Source: Symbiodinium natans
Taxonomy: Eukaryota; Sar; Dinophyceae; Suessiales; Symbiodiniaceae
Reading direction: 5' to 3'
Length of the DNA: 64,000 nucleotides
Assembly: GCA_905221605.1 (NCBI GenBank)
Contig: CAJNDS010002302.1
Span: forward strand, 1,195,463 to 1,259,462
Under the pieces are notes generated by a model. It made no database searches, was not told the DNA's origin, and worked only from the letters and a program-made list of their open reading frames with translations. The position numbers were made by a program, and so were the translations under genes. This document shows, piece by piece, positions 44,609 to 54,930 of this stretch (the first letter of the stretch is position 1; each line of letters starts with the position of its first letter).

Positions 44609-44796
44609 GTCAGCAGCGGCCAGCTCCTCATGTATTTTAGTTGGCTAGGGTTTAGGGTTTAGGGTTTAGGGTTTAGGGTTTAGGGTTTAGGGTTTAGGGT
44701 TTAGTGTTTAGGGTTTAGGTACTTAGTGGGCTAGGATGAGTGTAAGGGTTCAGGGCTTAGTATTTTGGGGGTGGGATCATGCCCTGTGTTTTCTAG

Positions 44797-44902
44797 GACC
44801 CGGCGTAGGCCCTTATTTGTTTTGTTGTAGGGTTGGGGTTCCCTGCTAATCCTCTTAAACCCAAAAGGGCACCCTTTATATTCCTAGGTTACTCGTGGGT
44901 CT
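44797..44902. mobile_element. family D element
   Basis: CTAGGACCCGGCGTAGGCCC at left and CCTAGGTTACTCGTGGGTCT at right, inverted. Confidence 0.75.
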
Positions 44903-45299
44903 AGTTATGATCATCCCAAATAAAAGCATACAACAGTGCAGGTTCAAGGGGCTCGGATGGGGATTTAGCCGGGTTTTAGGGTTCAGGGTTCTGGACATGA
45001 AAAAGATATCTCAGCATTTCGTCCGAAATTGTTTTGGGGCTTTCTTGTGGCGACGAGCAAGACGAGGTCCCCATAAGGTTATAAGTAGGGCAACTATGTT
45101 AGTTCTAACCTTTTTGGGTACTCAAAACTCTCCCTCTGAGTACGCATGAACCTTCAAGCATGCCTCTGGGTTCAGGGTCTATAGGATGTAGGGTTTAAGG
45201 ATTTAGGTGTTCAGTGTGACCTGCATGACCCTTGACAATACAAGACCATAACGCCCAGCTGCTGTTGCCCTGAACAGAAAAGCTCCGAAAGCTTCTCTA

Positions 45300-45424
45300 T
45301 GGTAGTTCTCTTAATTCCCCACCCTCGGTGTGGGGTTGTTAGATTATAAACTCAACTCTTCTGCTCGCCCGGAACTTTTCTCCTCGCCCGGAACTCTTCT
45401 CCTCGCCCGGGCTACTCCTCGCTC
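45300..45424. repeat. flank of minisatellite, shared with 22.4 kb
   Basis: CCCCACCCTCGG and repeated CTTCTCCTCGCCCGGAAC, as at 22440-22510. Confidence 0.7.
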
Positions 45425-45665
45425 ATCCCTGGAGTGCCCACCCCAAAGTCTCCCTGGAGTGCCCAACCCCAGAGTCTCCCTGGAGTGCCCAACCGCAGAC
45501 TCTCCCTGGAGTACCCAACCCCAGAGGCCAGCGCCAGAGTCTCCCTGGAGTGCCCCAACCCCAGAGTTTTTTCTGGAGTGCCCAACCCCAGATTGTCCCC
45601 GGAGTGCCCAGCCCCAGAGTGTTGTTGCTGGAGTGCTCAGCAACCCCGGAGTATCTCTACCAAGA
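45425..45665. repeat. 26-bp minisatellite
   Basis: About nine copies of a unit built on CCTGGAGTGCCCAACCCCAG, spaced mostly 25-29 bp. Its open frames on both strands are repeat-derived. Confidence 0.92.
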
Positions 45666-45783
45666 GAGGGTGGGGATGTTCGAAGCACAATAATTAATGT
45701 TGTGTCCATTTTTAGTGTCCGTTTTCGGGACAGTTCTTCGTGAATTGTGGCTTTTCATTTTGGTGGGGGGTGGTAGGTACCAC

Positions 45784-46005
45784 CAACCTTCCCCCCCACC
45801 CACCCCTCCCCCCCCCGCCACGCACGCACATCCCCGCAATTTCATTTCAAAATAATTCGAATTCACCCAAAGTACTTGAAATTCAATGTAAAATGGGCCA
45901 CATTAATTCAAGTTTTAGTTTGGCCAGTTTGTTCATTGAACTTCAAGTACTTTTAGTGAATTCGAATTCTTTTGAAATGAAATTGTGGGGATGTGCGTGG
46001 TGGGG
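45784..46005. mobile_element. long inverted repeat with C-rich/G-rich outer arms
   Basis: Arms of about 72 bp (45816-45889 and 45934-46004) share CGCACATCCCCGCAATTTCA, TTCGAATTCAC and AGTACTTGAA in complement, with a loop of about 45 bp. Outside them a C-rich stretch on the left and G-rich stretch on the right continue the palindrome. Confidence 0.85.
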
Positions 46006-46399
46006 GAGGGGGGTGGGGAGAGGGGGGGGGGGAGAGAGGGGGGGGGGGGGGTGGGATAGTGTTGAATGGCGGGCAGGGGGGAGGGGGGGGGCGGGTGGGT
46101 GGGTGGGTCGGAACTGTAAATTTCGAAAGCGCGCTACATGGCGAACTCTCGTTTTTGGGGTCCTTTATTGTCGCACGGCACCCTTAGAAGGACGCAACAG
46201 GGACCTTCATTTAGATAAGTACCCCTCTGCTAGTGTACCATGGGTTCCAGGCCATGGTTTGGGGGTTAGCTGTTTCAGTATAGGGTTTAGGGTTTAGGGT
46301 TTCGGGTTTCGGGTTTAGGGTTTAGGGTTTAGGGTTCCGGGTAGTACGCGATGAGGCTTTCTTCATGGGGCCTGCTGCGCCTATCGACAGGGGCTGCAG

Positions 46400-46446
46400 T
46401 TCAGTATCACCGAAGCTGCCTTTCCCGAGACAAGCAATTTTCCGGG
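46400..46446 (+). CDS. exon candidate
   Basis: After ggggctgcag it reads FSITEAAFPETSNFP to a GT donor (gttccg). The frame remains open further. No family recognised. TTTAGGG repeats end about 70 nt upstream. Confidence 0.28.
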
Positions 46447-46499
46447 GTTCCGAGAAGGAAGCGATCTGCCTATGTTTGTATATTGCACATAGTTATCGC

Positions 46500-46584
46500 A
46501 TGTGTATATATATATATATATGTACATGTATATATATATATATATATATATCTTGTGTGTGTGTGTGTTTGGGTGTGTCTGTGT

Positions 46585-46616
<32 letters not shown>

Positions 46617-46660
46617 CTGTTTGGGTGTTTGGGTGTGTGTGTGTGTGTGTGTGTCTTTTT
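46500..46660. repeat. AT then GT microsatellite
   Basis: TATATA stretches followed by about 100 bp of GT-rich dinucleotides. Confidence 0.93.
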
Positions 46661-46959
46661 ACTTATAAACATATATCTGTTTGGGTGTTTATTTTGTTGG
46701 GTTCTTATTGTTACTGTCTTGAAGCACCCATCTTTGAGTATCATTGGACTCCTCTAGATCACGGGCCGCATAGGCCAGGAGCTTGGGGTCATAGGTCTAT
46801 CTAAGGTTTAGGGTTTAGCGGTCGTTACATGGTCCCCGAATACGTCCCTTACCTTGCTTAAAGGGTTCTGATGTATGGGCCCTAAGGGACCATGGAACTA
46901 TATACCCAAAACCCAAGACCCTGCGATTCAAGGCTCATCTTGGGCCCATGCAACTTAAT

Positions 46960-47052
46960 ATAGGGGCTTGAAACAATTAGAATAGGGTTTTTGGCGGGGG
47001 GTGATTTTTGGTATACTTACAAAGGGACCATAAGGGAACATTAGTAGTAATT
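46960..47052. mobile_element. family G element
   Basis: AGGGGCTTGAAACAATTAGA, GGGTTTTTGGCGGGGGG; end near TTAGTAGTAATTG. Confidence 0.66.
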
Positions 47053-47149
47053 GTAAACGCTTGCGCGCGCCGCCTCGGCAGCGGGCCGGCCAGGACAGGA
47101 AAGAGGGTTTCGCAAAAAAAGGGGAGGAAGGGCAGCGAGGTCAAAGCGG

Positions 47150-47219
47150 GGAGGGGGTGGGGGGGGGGGGGGGGGGGGGGGGGGGTGGGGGGGGGGGGGG
47201 GTGGGTTGGGGGGGGGGGA
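47150..47219. repeat. G-rich tract
   Basis: About 70 bp of G with single T interruptions. Confidence 0.95.
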
Positions 47220-47544
47220 AGGAGGCCCGATCCGGGTCTGCTTGTTCCAGACGCTTCTCGGCAGGAAGCCGAGGCGAATTCTTCCGACCCCTAAACCCTA
47301 AACCCTAAACCCTAAACCCTAAACCCTAAACCCTAAACCCTAAACCATATGATCCCGAAGAGTCTCGACCCGGGTTTGTTGGTGCCTAGCGAAGGCTAGC
47401 CTTGACTGCCAGTGCAAGCTTTCAAGGTCTCCCTACACCCTACACCCTACACCGCAAACCCTAAACCCTAAACCCTAAACCCTAAACCCCAAACCCTTTT
47501 GTAAGCCTCTAGGGAGTCTGTGCACCTCTCTCTCCCTCACGCAG

Positions 47545-47611
47545 CCACAACCGAAATGGCCGGCTGCTTGTCACCTTGTTGTCCACGCACCCAAAAGCGC
47601 AGGGGTTGCAG
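47545..47611 (+). CDS. exon candidate with strong acceptor
   Basis: A polypyrimidine acceptor (ctctctctccctcacgcag) is followed by HNRNGRLLVTLLSTHPKAQG and a GC donor (gcag/gctatg). NGRLLVTLL could be a divergent ankyrin helix 2 but is not diagnostic. CCCTAAA repeats lie upstream and TTTAAGGG-like units downstream. Confidence 0.38.
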
Positions 47612-47787
47612 GCTATGAGGGTTTAAGGGCTTTCAGGGCTTAAGGGTTTAAGGGGTTAAGGGTTTCGAGGTTTTTAGGGTTTTTAAGCGTTCAAGGGGAG
47701 GTCAGTCACTACCCGGAGGCTCATGTGTAGTGTTAACTGGGGTTTTGGTCAGGGTGACTATAGGTGTTTGGTGGTGACCTCATGCCG

Positions 47788-47909
47788 AGGTAGGATAAGG
47801 GGGGGTCCCTTAATAGAGAACCCTTCTTAACCCTCTTTTGGCTCTCTTAATCAGGGACCTTATTCAGAGGGTCCATATCCTCAAGGATCCCCTTAATCCT
47901 ATCCCCTAG
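47788..47909. mobile_element. family E element
   Basis: AGGTAGGATAAGGGGGGTCC at left, CCCTTAATCCTATCCCCTAG at right. Confidence 0.78.
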
Positions 47910-47928
47910 TGACTATAGCATTCCCTTA

Positions 47929-47993
47929 TACCCCCCCCCCCCCCCCCAAAAAAAAAAAAAAAAGAAAGTTCTAATGATTAAGGCCCCTATAGT
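47929..47993. mobile_element. family G element, reverse, with C/A tract
   Basis: About 18 C and 16 A followed by GTTCTAATGATTAAGGCCCC, the complement of the family G left end. Confidence 0.66.
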
Positions 47994-48349
47994 AGGTCTG
48001 TCTGGTCGTGACCTTATCGTTTTGGGATGGTGGACGACCTGGCCCTGGCTGAAGCATGCACGCAACATGCCCGGATGCCAGGCCTCCAAAACCCTCAGCC
48101 GTAAACCCTAAGCCCTAAGCAGAAAATCCTAAACCCTAAACCCTAAACCCTAAACCCTAAACAAAAAGACAAATCCTATGCACATGGATTCGGGACCCCT
48201 AAATTCGGGGGTTGAGGATTTAGGGTAAGGGGTAAGGAGGGGTTTAGGGAGGTTAAGCGTTTCGGGTACGGGGCTTGGGGGGGTTTAGGGATTGGGGTCG
48301 AGGTTTCGAGCTTCGCGAACCACAAACAGATACCAAACCCGAACGCGGT

Positions 48350-48436
48350 TTAGGGTTTAGGGTTGAGGTTTAGGGTTTAGGGTTTAGGGTTTAGGGTTCA
48401 GGGTTCAGGGTTCAGGGTTCAGGGTTTAGGGTTGGG
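48350..48436 (+). repeat. TTTAGGG then TTCAGGG array
   Basis: A run of TTTAGGG switches to five TTCAGGG units. Confidence 0.95.
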
Positions 48437-49307
48437 TCCTGCCGCAAACGTTAAGCACCCCAAGTACCTTATAGAAAAATAAACACGCGGGTTTTTCAAG
48501 AAAAGACCTGACGAGTTGTGGGTCCATAAAGCCCTCAAGCCCTAAACAACCCTACGCCCGAAAAACCCTCCAACCCCAAAACGCCAAAACACACGCAAAT
48601 CCTACCGTACCCTAAAGGCTAAGCCACCATGAGCATCCCCTGACACCCTAAACCCTAAACCCTAAACCCTAAACCCTAAACCCTAAACCCTAAACCCTAA
48701 ACCCTAAACATCCCCTGAAGCCCTAAGCAGTTCTTGAGGCAGGGCTCGGTTGTTCCGTGCATCTCGAGGCTGATGGGCCGCTGTTTGGCACCTGAACGAG
48801 GGCGCCTCCACTGTGACGAACACCCCCCGCTCTCAGAATCTAGAGAAAAGGGTTTAGGGTTTAGGGTTTAGGGTGTAGGGTTTAGGGTTTGGGGTTTGGG
48901 GTTTAGAGAAATAGGTCGGGGTAAGGGTTTGAGGGTCGTGCGGGTTTCGGTGCTGTAGGTGGTTTAGGGTTTGAGGGGTTTGGGGGGGGTGGGGGGGGGG
49001 AGGGGGCCGTTAGGTAACTTGAAGCTTACCGTGGATTTCTCACGGGTGCATAGGACATCCCAACATGCCCTGACATGCAAAGGCCCTCTGTCAACCTGAT
49101 CCCTAAAACCTTAAAAGGTTTAGGGTTTAGGGTTTAAGGTTTAGGGTTTAGGGTTTAGGGTCTTTAGGGTGTAGGGTTTCGGGTTTAGGGTATAGGGTTT
49201 AGGGTCAAACGTGCCCGATTTACATTATGAATCTATTCTCTCTGTGCGTGCGTATATGTGTTTGCATATGTATATACACACACTCTCTTTGTATTGGGGG
49301 TAAAGGT

Positions 49308-49390
49308 TGGGATAGTCCTTGATAGGGATTATAGTACCCCTGTTATAATCGCTACTAAGGTCTTGTCGTATAAGGGGGAACATGCCAACG
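49308..49390. mobile_element. family F element
   Basis: GGGATAGTCCTTGATAGGGA, then GTCGTATAAGGGGGAACATG at right. Confidence 0.65.
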
Positions 49391-49429
49391 AAGTGTAGAG
49401 GCTATCATGGTAGCCACTTTGAGTGGTTT

Positions 49430-49494
49430 AGGGTTTAGGGTTTAGGGTTTAGGGTTTAGGGTTTAGGGTTTAGGGTTTAGGGTTTAGGGTTCGG
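49430..49494 (+). repeat. TTTAGGG array
   Basis: About 9 perfect units. Confidence 0.95.
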
Positions 49495-49633
49495 GTTTCT
49501 TGGAAACCTCCGCTTGGAACCACACTCGGCCTCTCGGCTCGCAAGCGGCTCTTGCTGATCCGAACTCACGGTCACGTGGGCCGCATCGCGACTCCAACCA
49601 TTGACTAGGCCGGGTTTAAGGTTGAGGGTTTGG

Positions 49634-49712
49634 GTTTAGGGTTTAGGGTTTAGGGTTCAGGGTTCAGGGTTCAGGGTTCAGGGTTCAGGGTTCAGGGTTC
49701 AGGGTTCAGGAT
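49634..49712 (+). repeat. TTCAGGG block
   Basis: About eight tandem TTCAGGG units after three TTTAGGG. Confidence 0.95.
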
Positions 49713-49805
49713 GTAGGGTTCGCTTAGGGCTTAGGGTTTAGGGTGCCGGGTTAAGCTTCAGAGGCATTGGGTCAAAGCCCCAAATCGTTGGACCCTGATG
49801 CCTAA

Positions 49806-49922
49806 ACCTAGGATGCTCCCAGTAGTACCCTTATTCACTTTTTGGTAGGTTTAGGTTCCCTTATAAACCCCTGTAAGCAAAAAAGGGCACCCTTTTTCAT
49901 CCTAGGTTACTGGGCAACCTAG
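49806..49922. mobile_element. family D element
   Basis: CTAGGATGCTCCCAGTAGTA at left, ATCCTAGGTTACTGGGCAAC at right. Confidence 0.73.
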
Positions 49923-50275
49923 AAACCCTCCAGCATTGATTCGTCTTTTTCTGCTTTAGGAGGCGGATGGGGACTTACCGGTGTATAGGGTTGAAAGACA
50001 AAGAGGGCCTGCAGACTCTAAGGGTAGTTACATGGTCCCTGAATATGGTTTATAGGTATAAGGGGTAGGGTGTAGGGTTTAGGGTTTAAAGTTTAGGGTG
50101 TAGGGGTTAGGGTTTAGCAGTTAGGGTTTGGGGTTTTTGGGTTTTAGGGTTTAGGGTTTAGAGCCCGTTTTCAGCGATCATGTAGCTACCCTAAGACAGA
50201 GATGTCGGTCTGGAGCTGGGCCCGGTGTCTACTTGACTTGGTGGTTCTGTTCTTAGTATTATGGATTTAGGGTGT

Positions 50276-50393
50276 AGGGTTTAGGGTTTAGGGTTTAGGG
50301 TTTAGGGTTTAGGGTTTAGGGTTTAGGGTTTAGGGTTTAGGGTTTAGGGTTTAGGGTTTAGGGTTTAGGGTTTAGGGTTTAGGGTTTAGGGTG
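50276..50393 (+). repeat. TTTAGGG array, about 16 units
   Basis: Perfect tandem heptamers. Confidence 0.97.
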
Positions 50394-50834
50394 CTGCGAT
50401 CGCCTGAAGGCCGCTGATATGGTATATTCTAGGGGTATGGCAGCTTTAGGGTCCTCAACCCCAGGGTCCATGGACCCCGTTATTAAAAAAATAGGCACTC
50501 CTAAAATAGACCGCCATAATAGTAGGACCCTTAAAACAAGGACCCCACCCCAAGAAGGTACACCCTAATTTTAACGCTACGCGACCCGCCTCGGCCCGGC
50601 CCAGCGCATCCGCGTGAGCATGGTGACTGGACCCCAAGCAATAAGGGTTGGGTTGAGGGTTTAGGGTTCCGGGTTTATGGTTTATGGTTTGGGGTTTAGG
50701 GTTGAGGGTTAGTTTAGGATTGAGGGCTTAGGGCTCAAGATTCACGCTGTTGGGGTTAGGGTTTTCAAGGTTCAAGGCGCAAGGGTGAGGGTTGAGACGG
50801 TTCGGCTTGGATTGATCGTAGGGTTCGCCAGGCG

Positions 50835-50952
50835 GGGGGGAAAAAAGGGGGTAGGGTAGGGGGGGGGTTAGGGGGGGGGGTAGGGGGGGGGTTAGGGGGG
50901 GGGGGGTAGGGGGGGGTGGGGTGGGGGGCCTGGGGGGAGGATTTGGAGGGGG
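50835..50952. repeat. G-rich minisatellite
   Basis: GGGGTTAGGG and GGGGGTAGGG-like units, degenerate, strong purine strand. Confidence 0.9.
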
Positions 50953-51456
50953 GTGCCTGTTCTGACAACCTATACACCTTCGGCCCGAGGCCTCGGCGGA
51001 TTTCCCCATATTCCTTGGGCCCCAAAGTCCCTAGAAAGGAGGTGCTTTAAGACCCAAATATTCCATATTTAGGTACATGGACGTACCATGTAGGTACATT
51101 GAAGCAGGGTTTATATTTCTGTTCTTGGTGAGTGTATATAAGGTTCCTTTTAAGATTGATGAATGTATATACCTGGTGTCCTTTTGGGGGTACAAGAAAT
51201 ATATACTCTACTTCACATGGATCCTGAAAGGGAGGGCTTTGCTTGGAGGATACGAGGGTGAGGTAGATCTCTGATGTCCCTGGTAAGAATTCGGAAGTTA
51301 GCCCTGCGGGAAGAGCCGGTCCTTGCTGGGGCTTCGGGATTGAGGGTTTTCGGTTTTTGAGGGTTTAGGGTTTCAGGGTTCGGGGTTTAGGGCGATTAGC
51401 CGGTTTTGGGTTCAGGATGTACACTAAACCCTACAGCCTAAAGCCTAAAGCCTAAA

Positions 51457-51540
51457 GCCTAAACCCTAAACCCTGAACCCTGAACCCTGAACCCTGAACC
51501 CTGAACCCTGAACCCTGAACCCTAAACCCTAAACCCTAAG
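51457..51540 (-). repeat. CCCTGAA/CCCTAAA array
   Basis: Eight CCCTGAA units bordered by CCCTAAA. Confidence 0.95.
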
Positions 51541-51729
51541 CCCTGCCCTCTAATCCAGACACCTGCTCGCCCTTGATCAGGTTTGGTATTTTTTGCGATG
51601 CCTGCGCCGCGCCCAGCTGCCTTAAACTCGAAACCCTAAACCCTGAATTTAAGAGCCTCCGGCTCAAGCCGCCGACCCCGCTGGAGCATAGTTGAGAGGT
51701 CTCAACCCGCTCGAAGATCATCCCAGCCT

Positions 51730-51764
<35 letters not shown>

Positions 51765-51905
51765 ACCCCCCCCCCCCCCCCCCCACCCCCCCCGCCCCCC
51801 CCCCCCCCCCCCCCCCCCGACCCCCCCGCCCCCCCCCCCGACCCCACCCCGCCCCCACCCCCCCAACCCCCCCATACCCCCCACCGACCCCCCCCACCCC
51901 ACCCA
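51730..51905. repeat. C-rich tract
   Basis: About 175 bp of C with A and G interruptions. Confidence 0.93.
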
Positions 51906-52662
51906 CCTGTCTTTTTGGCTTGAGCTTGTCGTGGTGCTTCCCCTCCCCCCCCCCCAAACGTTTCACAGAACTCTGCTGAGGGGGGGGGGGGTGGGGGGTG
52001 GGGGGTGCCGAAAACGCTGATTTTGCTGAGGGCGCCCCTACCCCCCTGTGCTGAACCGCCTGTTTACGCTGTGCGGGTGGCGGTCCTCCACGACAAAAAC
52101 TGTGCACCGACCCCCCCTACACCTCCTCAAACCCATCCAACACGCCGCCAGGGTCGGCGGACCCTGAACCCTGCACCCTGAACCCTAAACCCTAAACCCG
52201 TTGAATCACGCCAGGCTTGCACAAGATCTTACCTTGTTGGGGCTTATTAGGGCGTATTTGGGAATACTGTGCCCTTTTTTGGGGGCCCCTCCGTCCCAAC
52301 CTCTTGGTTTCTTATGAGGGTTTAGGGTTTAGAGTTTCATGGTTTCGGGTTGGGTTTAGAGCTGGCGAACGCCAGTGATTGCTGCTGTCTTGGGTTCCGG
52401 TTGCCTTCACTCGCGTCACGAAGTCGCTATTTTTGTGTTAGGTTTAGGGGTCTAGGGTTCTGGCGCATGTAAGGGTGATGTCAGATGTCATTCCGTTTGG
52501 ATTTTAGCATCCTGCCAAGTGTAAGCCCAAAAACGTAACCCCCAACCCCAAGCTTGTTCATAGTGGGGTAACATTTTACATTTTAAGGGTACTTAAACTC
52601 ATAAGGAATAGAAATTTATTGTTTTACTACTATCCCAACCATGAACTAGCAAACCCTAAACC

Positions 52663-52756
52663 GAACATCTTCCCCACGGCGGCAAAGACAAGGTCCCCCC
52701 GACATCCGCTGGCAGCTGTGAGGAGTCCAGCACTCTTGGCCTGTCGACGATCCCCT
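52663..52756 (+). CDS. weak exon candidate upstream of kinase gene
   Basis: One frame reads GGKDKVPPTSAGSCEESS and on; a second similar Ser/Asp-rich segment (DDNSSGDALASQ) follows at about 52808. They could be N-terminal linker exons of the kinase gene. Splice sites are not convincing. Confidence 0.22.
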
Positions 52757-53130
52757 GAACCCTGAACCCTTAGCCCTAAACCCAAAACCCTAAACCTTAA
52801 GCCCTGAGGATGACAACTCCTCCGGTGACGCTCTTGCGTCCCAGCGAACGCATACGTAGGCGCAGAAGAAGCATCGGAAAACACAGAAACCCCCTGGTAT
52901 GAGTCAATGCTCATCGTCTCTGGAGAAGGAAAGTGCACTCGCACATACCCTGAACCCTGAACCCTGAACCCTGAACCCTATCTCTTGTAGGCTAGAATCT
53001 GTCTCAACATCCTCAGGCTTTTGGGCCCAGAGTAGCGCGCCATCATAAGTGACGGATGAGCCCTTCTTGGGTACCCTGAATGTAAGGCACCAGCTTCGAA
53101 GAGGAACCCCAAAAGGAAACCAATTCTAGG

Positions 53131-53236
53131 ACCCAGAGTAGGCCAACGTGCCCTTTTCTGGGGTTAAGGTTCCCGTATAAGCACTTTGTAAACCAAAAAA
53201 GGGAACGCTTTTCATTCCTAGGTTGCTCTTGGCTCT
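53131..53236. mobile_element. family D element
   Basis: CTAGGACCCAGAGTAGGCC at left, CCTAGGTTGCTCTTGGCTCT at right. Confidence 0.75.
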
Positions 53237-53934
53237 AGAATCTTGAGAAACCCTAAACCCTTGACAAGTCCCCCTCCCTCCCTCGCCCCCCCGCCTGATT
53301 CAAAGAGGGTACTCTGCTTGCTCTGCGATTGCTGGGCAATTTGAAACCCTAAACCCTAAACCCTAAACCCTAAACCCTAAACCCTAAACCCTAAACCCTA
53401 AACCAGTGAGTGGCGGCCTTGTCAGTTTAGGAGAGCTCGGTTTCGGGCCGAGGGCCCTGAATGTCTGAACCCTAAACCTCACTTGCTGAGCCCTGTCGAG
53501 CGCAACCCGTGACTTCTGGTTAGGGTTTAGGGGGTTTTTTATAGGGTTTATAGGGTTTATAGGGTTTAGGGTTTCGGGCTTTTAGAATCTCAAAAACACC
53601 CTAAGCGGGTTTTCGGTTGAGGCCTGGTATCTTGGTGATCTTCCCTTCAGCCAAAAAGGCGACTCAAAGCACGAGAAGCCCTCAAACGCAACCCGAAGCC
53701 CTCAACCCTCAACCCTCATTCGCTTGTGAGGGCAAAGGTTCCCTTACAAGCCCAACCCAGAAAGCGGTGAAACCGAGCGGGCTCCCCTAACGCCCCAATA
53801 TGTTGAAGGTTTGAGAAGAAGCCAGCTTTTTCTGGTTTGTCACTTTTTCTGGTGGTTCACTACCGGTTCCCTACCACTTGCACTTGCACAAGAACCAACC
53901 CGCCCCCTCCCAAAGAAAAATCAACAGACATACA

Positions 53935-53976
53935 TAATATATATATATATGTATATACATACATACATACATACAT
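53935..53976. repeat. AT/CATA microsatellite
   Basis: AT dinucleotides followed by CATA tetranucleotides. Confidence 0.9.
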
Positions 53977-54125
53977 ATATTCTTCCAGGGCAATAAAGAG
54001 ATGATTGTCTTTAATTTTCGGGAGCTCTTCAGCGAAGAGTCGCTTAGGATTCAGGGTCGAGGGGCCCGATGCCCGACATGCCAGGTGCCGACTTGGCGAC
54101 TGGCAACAAGGCACCCAGAGCAGTT

Positions 54126-54270
54126 GGGTTTAGGGTTTAGGGTTCAGGGTTTAGGGTTTAGGGCTTAGGGCTTAGGGTTTAGGGTTTAGGGTTTAGGGTT
54201 TAGGGTTTAGGGTTTATCGTTTAGGGTTTAGGGTTTAGGGTTTAGGGGGGTTAGGGTTTAGGGTTTAGGC
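54126..54270 (+). repeat. TTTAGGG array
   Basis: About 18 units with a few variants, ending in a G homopolymer. Confidence 0.95.
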
Positions 54271-54382
54271 TGGGGGGGGGGGTTTCCGAGAGCTGCCCTT
54301 GTTAACCATACGAGAAAAGGCAAGAATTGCACACACCTCCTTCTTGAAGGAACGAGAGCTTGAACCCTGCAAATGTACCATA

Positions 54383-54470
54383 GGGGTCGGAACAACTACT
54401 AACAGTTCCTAGCAGGCTTCCCTTCTGGTCCCTTGGTAATTATTCTATAATGACCCCCCCCCCCCCACAA
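54383..54470. mobile_element. family G element, reverse orientation
   Basis: GGGGTCGGAACAACTACTAA at left, TAATTATTCTATAATGA then a C run at right. Confidence 0.62.
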
Positions 54471-54869
54471 CCCTGTTCTGATATTCAGGCCGCGATATAC
54501 CTTGCTTCTTGGGCATAGTTGCACTTCAAGGGTTCGTCTGCTTGCTTCAGAGTGCATGGGCCCCAAATAGGCAAGGTGATTGACTTCTCATTGTGCATGA
54601 AGCTGAAGGCAGGTAGGTCATACGAATCGAGAGTCAGCTTTGGGTTCAAGGTTTTGGGGTTTAGGGGTGGTTTAGGGGCCCCTATTTCATACTCCCGCTC
54701 CCGCCGTCCCCCGTACCCCACTACAGCATACGCTCTTGCATGTAAAGCATCTTCGGGATGGAAATTTTAACTAGCTTTGCTGTTTAGGTAATAGGGGAGG
54801 GAATGTTTTAGGTCTCAGGTAGTCGGGCTTGAGGCTATGCTGTCGGGCATGAAACGGCTAAGCTTGCAG

Positions 54870-54930
54870 GCATTTAACGTCTCCGGACATTCCGACACCC
54901 AACGGCTGTCGGAAATGTGGGCGGGACGAG
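54870..54930 (+). CDS. candidate exon upstream of kinase domain
   Basis: After the acceptor gcttgcag the frame reads AFNVSGHSDTQRLSEMWAGR and stops at a GT donor (gtcgaa) in phase 1. The next candidate exon at 55516 enters in the matching phase. Composition looks like protein rather than repeat, but there is no recognisable domain. It could be part of the N-terminal extension of the kinase or a chance open frame. Confidence 0.38.

Larger units (their letters stand above)
47994..54869. other. repeat-dominated intergenic or 5' gene region
   Basis: Telomere-type arrays, G-rich and C-rich tracts, family D and F elements. Frames near 48029-48082 (MVDDLALAEACTQHARMP), 48721-48800 and 49510-49610 are open next to CCCTAAA/TTTAGGG pairs but unrecognised. 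Confidence 0.5.

Noticed and set aside
45330-45743. 137-residue open frame
   Set aside because: Consists of the 26-bp minisatellite; frames are open on both strands because the unit lacks stops.
46351-46804. Cys/Val and Tyr/Ile-rich frames
   Set aside because: Translations of AT and GT dinucleotide repeats; only a short segment at 46400-46446 is exon-like.
51692-52107. Pro/Gly-rich open frames
   Set aside because: Same artefact of a C-rich tract.
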